From a bacterium (GTDB lineage: Bacteria; Auribacterota; UBA3054), in the NCBI GenBank assembly GCA_017557885.1, contig JAFYXV010000008.1:62001-126000 (forward strand): a DNA stretch of 64,000 nt, read 5' to 3'. Positions within the stretch are counted from its first letter, which is position 1. Every line of letters begins with the position of its first letter. Under the pieces are notes generated by a model. It worked only from the letters and a program-made list of their open reading frames with translations, did no database searches and had not been told where the DNA came from. The position numbers and the translations under genes were made by a program. Of this stretch, positions 57,835 through 64,000 are shown in pieces.

Positions 57835-59283
57835 ATGAAACTGCACAAATATCTCCCGGCTCTGCTCGCTGGCCTTATGTCCGTCGGCCTTTTGGCTGAC
57901 GTCCTCATCAGCGAATTCACCTATGACGCCAAGAAGCCCTTTAAGAGCGACGACTGGGTGGAGATCTGCAACTACGGCGACGGCGCCGTCGATATCTCCG
58001 GCTGGAAGCTCGGCGACGACAAATACGACGAGGGCGGAACGCTGTTCACTATCCCGGAAGGCACCACTCTTGCCGCCGGCGAATGCGTAGTCCTCTATTC
58101 CGACGCGGCTTTCACCAGCATCTACCCTGACGTTGAGAATATCCTCGGCCCCACCGGCATCGGCTTTGGCAAAAACAGCGACGACGTGGTCTTAATTGAC
58201 AAGACCGGCAAAGTTCAGCACAAGATCGAATATTCCACCATCTCTGACGGCGGCGAATGGCCGGACGGCTCCGCTTATTCCAACGTGCTCGTCTATCCCT
58301 ACGCCGACTACAACAACACCTGGCAGACCTGGAACGTCAGCAACTCCGAAGGCGGCTCCCCCGGCACGAAGAATCCCGAGACCTGCGGACTCTATGTCGG
58401 CAAGCACAGCCGCAACCCCAACGCCCCCACTTCCGTCACTTCCCCCGAGATCCACATCTGGGCCTATGACAACAGCAGGAACGACAAGGCCGTAAAGAGC
58501 GCCAAGATCTTCTACTCCACTTCCGAAAGCGGCGAATACACTTCCAAGAGCATGACTTTGCTGGAAGGCAACGAATGGGTCTGCAACCTTCCCGCCATGG
58601 AAGAAGGCACCACTGTCTTCTATTATGCGCTTGTTGAAGATTACAGCGGCAACACTCTGAGAAAATACTGGAACGCCTACAGGGCCCCCTACATGTACGT
58701 CGTCACCAACGAGCCCGTCTATTCCGGCGTCGTCATCAACGAGATCATGTACCAGTGCCTCGACATAGCCTACACCAACACGAAGGGCAACTGCAAGAAC
58801 TACGAATACGTGGAGCTCTTCAACCGCACCGACGAAGACATAGACGTCAGCTACTGGCGTTTTGAGACCAGCGACGACAAGTACCGTCTGCCCAAGGACA
58901 CCATCCTGGGCGCCAGGGAATTCCTGCTCATCACCGACCGCCAGGCCGCCATTGAGACCGTTTACTCTCTGCCTGTGGGCGCCGCCATCTACGAATTCGA
59001 CTTCGGCCTTTCCAACACCGGCGACACTATCTCTTTGCAGAACGCCAACGGTCAGGAAGTGGACGTTGTCACTTTCAAATCCACCGCCCCCTGGCCCACC
59101 GGCTGCGCCGGACTTGGCCCCTCTCTGGAATTGAGCGATCCCAACGCCGACAACACCCAGCCCAACGCCTGGGCCGCGTCGATCGCGATCTACGGAACTC
59201 CCTGCGAGACCAACAGCGTGCCGGAACCGGCTTTCGCCCTGATGGCTCTGCTGGCTTTTGCCGGAGCCTTCCTCAGAAGGTAG
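57835..59283 (+). CDS. Exported protein with two lamin-tail domains and VPEP sorting tail
   Basis: 482 residues from ATG 57835, with AGGAG seven bases upstream and a signal peptide (~19, ending GLLA). Residues ~20-140 and ~295-455 are lamin-tail (LTD) beta-sandwiches, recognised by LISEFTYDA...DDWVEICNYGDGAVDISGWKL and VVINEIMYQ...YEYVELFNRTDEDIDVSYWRF. A beta domain sits between (~195-290). The end is a PEP-CTERM tail (462-482: VPEPAFALMALL...FLRR). In bacteria LTD domains often sit in front of CotH-like kinases and next to VTC and DUF4956 genes; here no CotH part exists. It is the first gene of an operon with those partners and is probably its surface-exposed product. Confidence 0.85.
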   Translation: MKLHKYLPALLAGLMSVGLLADVLISEFTYDAKKPFKSDDWVEICNYGDGAVDISGWKLGDDKYDEGGTLFTIPEGTTLAAGECVVLYSDAAFTSIYPDVENILGPTGIGFGKNSDDVVLIDKTGKVQHKIEYSTISDGGEWPDGSAYSNVLVYPYADYNNTWQTWNVSNSEGGSPGTKNPETCGLYVGKHSRNPNAPTSVTSPEIHIWAYDNSRNDKAVKSAKIFYSTSESGEYTSKSMTLLEGNEWVCNLPAMEEGTTVFYYALVEDYSGNTLRKYWNAYRAPYMYVVTNEPVYSGVVINEIMYQCLDIAYTNTKGNCKNYEYVELFNRTDEDIDVSYWRFETSDDKYRLPKDTILGAREFLLITDRQAAIETVYSLPVGAAIYEFDFGLSNTGDTISLQNANGQEVDVVTFKSTAPWPTGCAGLGPSLELSDPNADNTQPNAWAASIAIYGTPCETNSVPEPAFALMALLAFAGAFLRR

Positions 59284-59298
59284 ATCGAGAGTCGCGAA

Positions 59299-60393
59299 GT
59301 GTGGCTTTGGCTTAGATATTTCCTCATCATCGCCCTTTCCGGCGTCGTGTTGTATTTCGTTTTGCAGACCGACGTCGCCGCTTTGAAGTGTCCTTTTGAA
59401 CTGGAAGCTTCCGAGCAGTGGACCATCCAGCAGGAAAGGCCCGGGGACTTTATAGCCAAGCACCTCAAGGGCCGCATGCAGGCCCTGGCGGGCGTTACGA
59501 CCTTCCGCTTCGACCGCTACGACGTGGTCAACACGGAACTGGCGCCCGGCATCAAAGAAGGGTCCCTGGTCAAAGTTGGCGACCATGTCCTGACCTTCCA
59601 CTCCCTCTACGACGAATCGCAGAAGAAGATGCTCCAGGCCAAGGTCGATATGTACCAGGCAACGCTGGACAATCTCCTCTCCGGCGAATTGCAGGAGCGC
59701 GTCACGGAAGGCGAAAAGCTCGTCTCCCTGGCCTACACGAATTACTACAGCTATCTTCCCTTGGTGGAGCGCCGCCGGGAACTTTACAACACCGGCTACA
59801 TCTCCAACGACGAAGTCCAGCAGGCGGAGGAAGAACTGAACAGCCGCTTCGCGGAGATCAGCGTGGCGGAGGCCGATCTGAACGCCCGCAAAATGGCCTG
59901 CTCCTCCAACGTCATCAACACGGCCAGGGCGGAGCTGCGCGTCGCTCAGAAAGAGCTTGAAATGGTCAACGACCGCCTGGAAGCCAGAACGGTTACGACT
60001 CCCGTAAACGGCCGCGTTACCCAGGTCTCCCTTGACCCGGAAATCAAGACCATCCTAAGAGTTGTCAACGAGGATCCCATTTACGCCCGCGTAGTGGCCC
60101 CGCTGAATTTCTCCAACGAGATCCAGCCCGGCCTTGAAGCTGTCCTGTCCTTCCACAACGAAGACCTGACCGTCACCGGCAAAGTGGAATCCGTTTCCAT
60201 CGTTCCGGTCCCCTTGATGGGTCTTTCCGTCGTGCACGCTCTTATTCCCATAAGGGACGTCCCCTTCTCCGCCATCTCCTCCATGACCGGCGAAGCCATC
60301 ATCCCCTCCATCAAGATAGACCCTTACCACTCCTCTCTTGCGGCTCTGCGCTCTCTCTATCAGAAATTCAACAACTCCCTTCGCAAGGAGTGA
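59299..60393 (+). CDS. HlyD-like periplasmic adaptor (membrane fusion) protein
   Basis: 364 residues, GTG start. One N-terminal membrane helix (~5-23) anchors it. A lipoyl-like barrel half lies near residues 75-100 (GIKEGSLVKVGDHVLTF), a long coiled-coil hairpin follows (~105-220: ...QAEEELNSRFAEISVAEADLN...), then the second barrel half (TVTTPVNGRVTQV) and a beta-barrel (~245-330). This is the layout of HlyD/EmrA adaptors, which bridge an inner-membrane transporter to the outer membrane. No ABC, MFS or RND partner is in this operon; 16 bases separate it from the LTD gene. Confidence 0.82.
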   Translation: MWLWLRYFLIIALSGVVLYFVLQTDVAALKCPFELEASEQWTIQQERPGDFIAKHLKGRMQALAGVTTFRFDRYDVVNTELAPGIKEGSLVKVGDHVLTFHSLYDESQKKMLQAKVDMYQATLDNLLSGELQERVTEGEKLVSLAYTNYYSYLPLVERRRELYNTGYISNDEVQQAEEELNSRFAEISVAEADLNARKMACSSNVINTARAELRVAQKELEMVNDRLEARTVTTPVNGRVTQVSLDPEIKTILRVVNEDPIYARVVAPLNFSNEIQPGLEAVLSFHNEDLTVTGKVESVSIVPVPLMGLSVVHALIPIRDVPFSAISSMTGEAIIPSIKIDPYHSSLAALRSLYQKFNNSLRKE

Positions 60394-60396
60394 AAA

Positions 60397-61140
60397 ATGG
60401 CGAATTTCCACGGCCGCTACGAGCTGAAGTATTTTCTTCCCTATGACCTTATAGACAAGGCCATAGCGTACGCCTCGCCTTACGTCCAGCCAGACCAGCA
60501 CGCCAAGCCCAACGGCCTGGGCGTTCCCGGCTACACCATCCGCTCCGTTTATTTTGACGACGACAACCTGACGCTTTACAAAGAAAAACTCATAGGCTTG
60601 AAAGACCGCAGAAAATTCCGCGTCAGGGGCTACGCCAACGTCACGCCCGACAACAACGTTTTCCTGGAAATAAAATACCGCTCCCGTCAGCAGGTCGGCA
60701 AGGACCGCGCGCCCATGAAATTAAGCGAACTTCAGGAGATCATGGACCGCAGCAAGACTCTCGACGAAGTAGAGTTTCCCACCGACTACCTGAGGGCCAA
60801 CGCCCACCGCTTCCTGCACAACTGCTTCGTCAAAGGGTATCGTCCCATGACCACCGTCATCTACGACCGCAACCCCTTCATCGGAAAAGACGACGGCGAA
60901 GTCAGGTTCACCATCGACACGAACCTCAGGGCCGTGGATCACTCCTATTCCTACACGCTTTTCGAACCCTACGAGGAAGAGCAGATCGCGCTTCCCGGAG
61001 CCATATTGGAACTGAAATTCGACCGCCTCATGCCGGAATGGATGCGGCGCTTTTTAACCAAATTCGAGATCACCCAGACTTCCATATCCAAATACGCGCA
61101 CTGCATAGAAAAAGTAATATTGCGCGAGGAGGAAAGTTAA
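60397..61140 (+). CDS. VTC domain protein, polyphosphate polymerase-like
   Basis: 247 residues. The triphosphate-tunnel strands of the VTC family are evident: RYELKYFL (R7, E9, K11), YFDDDNLTLYKEK, the basic RRKFRVRGY, FLEIKYRSR (E91, K93, R95) and ILELKFDRLMPEWM near the end. Eukaryotic VTC4 uses this tunnel to make polyphosphate from ATP; bacterial stand-alone forms are usually beside DUF4956 and CotH-type genes, as is the case here. No membrane helix, so cytosolic, perhaps working at the membrane with the next gene. Three bases separate it from the gene on either side. Confidence 0.9.
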   Translation: MANFHGRYELKYFLPYDLIDKAIAYASPYVQPDQHAKPNGLGVPGYTIRSVYFDDDNLTLYKEKLIGLKDRRKFRVRGYANVTPDNNVFLEIKYRSRQQVGKDRAPMKLSELQEIMDRSKTLDEVEFPTDYLRANAHRFLHNCFVKGYRPMTTVIYDRNPFIGKDDGEVRFTIDTNLRAVDHSYSYTLFEPYEEEQIALPGAILELKFDRLMPEWMRRFLTKFEITQTSISKYAHCIEKVILREEES

Positions 61141-61143
61141 TTT

Positions 61144-61869
61144 ATGAATCAGACTGCCGAATATGAAATGATGCAGTGGACGCTGAACGCCCTGGCGCCG
61201 ACCACCTGGATAGACGTGGTCAACAACTTCGCCGTGGCCGCGCTCTTCGCGTTCCTCTTGGTTTTGCTCTACCGCTTCTGCCGCGGCGTGCACGGCAACA
61301 AGACCTTCATGCAAACGCTGGTCATGATGGAGATCATCATAACGCTTGTGATGATGGTCATCCTGAATGTCCGCGGCTCCTCCGCCGTGGCCGTGGCTTT
61401 CGGGTTGATGGGCGCCATGAGCGTTGTCCGCTTCCGCACCATCATAAAGGATAACCGCGACACTGCCTTCGTCTTCATGGCCGTGGCCCTGGGCATGGCC
61501 GCCGGCACCGGCCAGCACAGGATCGGCGCCATCGGCTTCGTCATCATCTGGCTCTCCTTCGTCTTCACGGAATACACTCCCTGGAGCCTCCGCCACAGAG
61601 AGATCATCGCCAAGATCATCTTCAGCACCGAAAATTCCGAGAGCAAGCTTGATTCTGGCGCTGAGATCATGGGCCGCATGAAGCAATTGGGCACCTCCAT
61701 AAAAATGCTGCACTCCCGCACCATAAAATCCGGCACCGCCATCGAGGCCACCTACTCCTTCCGTCTGAGATTCAGAGTCAGCGAGGAATACGCCACCGCC
61801 CAGCTGATGGGCTTAAAGTGCGTGGAATCCGTCAGCCTCTTCTCACCTTCAGAAGTCGAGGAGCCCTGA
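61144..61869 (+). CDS. DUF4956 family membrane protein
   Basis: 241 residues. Three or four hydrophobic helices in the first ~145 residues (VAALFAFLLVLLYRF, MEIIITLVMMVILN, the GLMGAMSVVRFRTIIKDNRDTAFVF hinge, IGAIGFVIIWLSFVF) and a cytosolic C-terminal domain. The VRFR..IKD..D motif is diagnostic for DUF4956, which regularly accompanies VTC genes. It may form the membrane part of a VTC complex, analogous to the membrane anchor of yeast VTC; this is inference. Confidence 0.88.
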   Translation: MNQTAEYEMMQWTLNALAPTTWIDVVNNFAVAALFAFLLVLLYRFCRGVHGNKTFMQTLVMMEIIITLVMMVILNVRGSSAVAVAFGLMGAMSVVRFRTIIKDNRDTAFVFMAVALGMAAGTGQHRIGAIGFVIIWLSFVFTEYTPWSLRHREIIAKIIFSTENSESKLDSGAEIMGRMKQLGTSIKMLHSRTIKSGTAIEATYSFRLRFRVSEEYATAQLMGLKCVESVSLFSPSEVEEP

Positions 61870-61870
61870 C

Positions 61871-62176
61871 ATGAACGCTTACCGCAAAGCCGCGGACGCG
61901 CTGGCGGTTGTGGTCCTTCTCTGGGCTATCGCCATGCTCATAGCCTTCGCTCCCAGGTTCGCCAACTTCACCTCATTGCATGAGGAAGCAGTAGCGGCTT
62001 TCCAGAACGCCCCCACCCTCACAAACGAACTCAAGGCCAACGTTATCAAGCTCTGGAACGCCGAGGCCGCCAGCAACGGCCTTCTCGTCATCAGCTGGAC
62101 CGGCTTCGCCGCCGCCGAGCTTATCCAGGTAATCCTCGCCTTCATCGCCCGCCGCAAGGAAAAGCAGAATGCCTGA
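61871..62176 (+). CDS. Small two-helix membrane protein
   Basis: 101 residues with two hydrophobic helices (ALAVVVLLWAIAMLIAFA and the SNGLLVISWTGFAAAELIQVILAFIA pair) and a basic C-terminus. No family is recognised. It starts one base after the DUF4956 stop and overlaps the next gene by eight bases, so it belongs to the operon and could be an accessory subunit. Confidence 0.7.
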   Translation: MNAYRKAADALAVVVLLWAIAMLIAFAPRFANFTSLHEEAVAAFQNAPTLTNELKANVIKLWNAEAASNGLLVISWTGFAAAELIQVILAFIARRKEKQNA

Positions 62177-63308
62177 CCGCGAACCAAACTCTTACGAAGA
62201 GATAATCGCCGCCGCGCCCCATGGCAGCAAAAAATATTGGACCGAGATCCCTGACGATTACCAGAGCATGGTTTTAAGCTCCCTGCGGGCCCGTATAGCG
62301 GGCTGCAACCTGGGAGCCATAGTGGAAGGCTGGTCTCTCATAAAGATGGAAAATTACGCCAAGGAGATCGGCGTCCCCTACCCTATGACCGACTACTGGC
62401 CCTCCTCCCCGGACCCGGAGGAACCGCGCTACATCCTCGGCAGGAACCGCCAGTACACCAAGGGCGAGATGAGATATTCTCCCGTGGACGACGACACCAC
62501 CTACACCATTCTGGGTCTCCTAATAGCGGAAGAAGCGAAGAATTTCCCATTCGCTCTCGACGACGTGGCAAATGCCTGGCTCAAATATCTGCCCATGGCC
62601 TGCACCGCCGAGAAAGTGACCTTGGACAATCTCAAAGCCGGCGTCGCTCCAGAAAAAGCCGCTGAGATAAACAATCCTTACGACGAATGGATCGGCGCGG
62701 ACATCCGCTGCGACGGCTTCGCCTACATGGCACCAGGCAACCCGAGATTAGCCGCCAAATTAGCCTACACAGACGCTTATCTGAGCCACCGCAAAAACGG
62801 CATCTACGGGGAAATGTATTTTGCGGCCGTCATCAGTTCCGCCTTCGCCCTGAAAGATACCAAAGCCGCCCTGGAAGCGGGACTGTTTGAGATCCCGGAA
62901 AACTGCGACCTGGCGGCAGCGGTTAAATGGGCCCTCTCCCTTTACGGCAAAATAAAAGACTACAGAGAAGCCGCGAAACTAGTCGATGAGCGCTTCCCGA
63001 ATATGTCTCCCGTCCACACCATCAACAACGCCTGCCTGACCATATTCGCCCTGGGCCTCGGGCATGAAACGAAGTCCATAGACACCGTCATCTCGCAGTG
63101 CGTCGCCATGGCCCACGACTGCGACTGCACCGCCGCCACCGCCGGCTCGATCGCAGGCGCGGCCTGGGGAAACGCCACGCTCTCAGATCACTGGTATGAA
63201 CCTTTCAACGACATCCAGGAAAGCTACCTCATAGGCCGCCGCGTCTTCGGCATCGAGGACCTCTCCTTCCGCTTCGCCGCCCAGGCCAAGCGCCATAAAA
63301 AACTTTAA
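62169..63308 (+). CDS. ADP-ribosylglycohydrolase family protein
   Basis: 379 residues. The dimetal site of the DraG/ARH family is visible: DDDTT at 107-111 and HDCDCTAATAGSIAGAAWG with D317, D319 and T321; GAIVEGW stands where the family has its first glycine-rich loop. These enzymes remove ADP-ribose from proteins or related linkages, but many paralogs have unknown substrates. No signal peptide. Overlap with the preceding gene puts it last in the LTD-VTC-DUF4956 operon. Confidence 0.87.
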   Translation: MPDREPNSYEEIIAAAPHGSKKYWTEIPDDYQSMVLSSLRARIAGCNLGAIVEGWSLIKMENYAKEIGVPYPMTDYWPSSPDPEEPRYILGRNRQYTKGEMRYSPVDDDTTYTILGLLIAEEAKNFPFALDDVANAWLKYLPMACTAEKVTLDNLKAGVAPEKAAEINNPYDEWIGADIRCDGFAYMAPGNPRLAAKLAYTDAYLSHRKNGIYGEMYFAAVISSAFALKDTKAALEAGLFEIPENCDLAAAVKWALSLYGKIKDYREAAKLVDERFPNMSPVHTINNACLTIFALGLGHETKSIDTVISQCVAMAHDCDCTAATAGSIAGAAWGNATLSDHWYEPFNDIQESYLIGRRVFGIEDLSFRFAAQAKRHKKL

Positions 63309-63325
63309 TTTTCTATAAAAAAAAG

Positions 63326-63367
63326 ACAACAAAAAAAGAGTCGTGCAAACGACTCTTTTTTTGTTGT
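63326..63367. terminator. Long perfect bidirectional terminator
   Basis: Nineteen-base perfect stem (63326-63344 with 63349-63367) around GCAA, with A7/T7 arms. It ends the VTC operon and the convergent rpsI/tRNA-Gly transcript. Confidence 0.93.
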
Positions 63368-63374
63368 ATCCTGC

Positions 63375-63450
63375 TGGAGCGGGCGACCGGACTCGAACCG
63401 GCAACCAACAGCTTGGAAGGCTGTGACTCTGCCAATTGAGTTACACCCGC
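63375..63450 (-). tRNA. tRNA-Gly (TCC), CCA encoded
   Basis: Minus-strand acceptor GCGGGTG/CGCCCGC (one T-G pair), anticodon stem ACAGC/GCTGT around TCC, T-loop GGTTCGAGTCC, discriminator T, genomic CCA. It lies 34 bases after rpsI and is probably processed from that transcript. Confidence 0.95.
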
Positions 63451-63484
63451 AAAAGCAGATATGATAGCCCGAAGGGCGATCTCT

Positions 63485-63985
63485 TTAACGCTTCGAGAAC
63501 TGGAAGCGGGCGCGGGCGCCGCGCTGGCCGTATTTCTTGCGCTCTTTCTCGCGGGCGTCCCTGGTCAGAAGACCGTTGGACTTCACGAGAGCCTTGGTCG
63601 CGTCATCGATGAGAGCAAGGGCTCTGGCGATGCCGTGACGGATGGCGCCGGCCTGTCCGGAGATGCCGCCGCCGGCTACGGTGGCGACCACATCGAACTT
63701 GCCGATGATCTTGGCGGCTTCGAAAGCTTCCTGGACCAGCTGCCTGGTGGTGTCCACGGGGAAGTAATCCTCAAAGGCGCGGCCGTTGACGGTAATGGTT
63801 CCATTGCCGGGTTTCAGGACCACGCGGGCGCTGGATCTTTTGCGGCGGCCGGTGGCGGAGTAACTTTCGGTGAAGACACGGGTGTCCTCAACGGGAGCGG
63901 CCTGGACCTCAGGAGTGGTTTCGACTTCGGGAACCTCGACGGTTTCCGGGGTGACGTTGCTGTTTTCGCTCATATTATCACTCAT
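63485..63985 (-). CDS. rpsI: 30S ribosomal protein S9 with acidic N-terminal extension
   Basis: 166 residues against the usual ~130. The S9 core starts near residue 44 (SATGRRKRSSARVVLKPGNGTITVNGR) and ends in the invariant QFSKR tail that contacts P-site tRNA. The first ~40 residues are acidic (Glu, Val, Pro, Thr). A second ATG four codons in (63973) is an alternative start. rplM would normally lie just upstream, beyond the window edge. Confidence 0.95.
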   Translation of the reverse strand: MSDNMSENSNVTPETVEVPEVETTPEVQAAPVEDTRVFTESYSATGRRKRSSARVVLKPGNGTITVNGRAFEDYFPVDTTRQLVQEAFEAAKIIGKFDVVATVAGGGISGQAGAIRHGIARALALIDDATKALVKSNGLLTRDAREKERKKYGQRGARARFQFSKR

Positions 63986-64000
63986 TTATTAAGAGGTTTG

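Noticed and set aside
1-64000. CRISPR arrays, insertion sequences, prophage or integron
   Set aside because: No regularly spaced repeats, transposase motifs, phage structural genes or attachment-site pairs were seen while reading both strands.

Overview
The window looks like chromosomal DNA of a Gram-negative bacterium of the PVC group, most likely a Lentisphaerota/Verrucomicrobiota-type (Victivallales-like) organism. This is inferred from several things. Three exported proteins end in a VPEP sorting tail (VPEP, hydrophobic helix, Arg-rich end). One membrane protease resembles the exosortase-associated CPBP proteins. Spermidine appears to be made by the carboxyspermidine route, and many genes are exported or poly-membrane proteins of unknown function. 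Coding DNA is GC-rich with AT-rich spacers. Promoters that can be read fit a sigma70-type pattern of TTGAnn-17-TAnAAT. No rRNA operon, insertion sequence, prophage or CRISPR array is visible.

Layout: 1-5.9 kb holds two tandem CstA-type transporters, a GT-C glycosyltransferase and a WecE-type sugar aminotransferase. 6.1-7.3 kb holds an AraC-type regulator and tRNA-Asn. 7.4-10.3 kb is a VPEP-tailed protein with HEVMH, calcium-repeat and CBM9-like parts. 10.6-15.1 kb (minus strand) has a small, simple-composition exported protein behind a strong promoter and a structured leader, then a 1189-residue protein with an N-terminal GtrA domain. 15.2-16.3 kb has tRNA-Ser and the CPBP protease. 16.5-24.8 kb is a dense plus-strand run: rho, an exported protein, ruvB, hisG, a free lipoyl domain, a GT2 enzyme and three polyamine genes. 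24.9-25.4 kb (minus) is a toxin-first RelE/RelB-like module. 25.8-34.7 kb carries rpmE, prfA, two parvulin-type foldases, ruvC, ruvA, a PfkB kinase, an M3 oligopeptidase and a Na+/Ca2+ antiporter. 34.9-40.2 kb (minus) is a secreted degradation cluster: BSP-type peptidase, GH36/27-like, GH20 and one unknown. 40.4-47.9 kb has pheS, ispF, two NSS symporters and two DUF2157-like membrane proteins. 47.9-50.9 kb (minus) is thrS-infC-rpmI-rplT. 51.1-57.7 kb (minus) has an unknown exported protein and a 1697-residue VPEP-tailed metzincin. 57.8-63.3 kb is an operon of lamin-tail VPEP protein, HlyD-like adaptor, VTC domain, DUF4956, small membrane protein and ADP-ribosylglycohydrolase. 63.4-64 kb (minus) is tRNA-Gly and rpsI.

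How it fits together: housekeeping operons (Holliday junction processing, translation, polyamines, isoprenoids) alternate with surface and secretion loci. The strongest candidate for an undescribed system is the 57.8-63.3 kb operon. It joins a surface-sorted lamin-tail protein to a VTC polyphosphate-polymerase-like enzyme and DUF4956, with a periplasmic adaptor that has no transporter partner. A second candidate is the strong promoter and structured leader RNA ahead of the small exported protein at 11.3 kb. All assignments come from reading the sequence and family knowledge; no database search was run.
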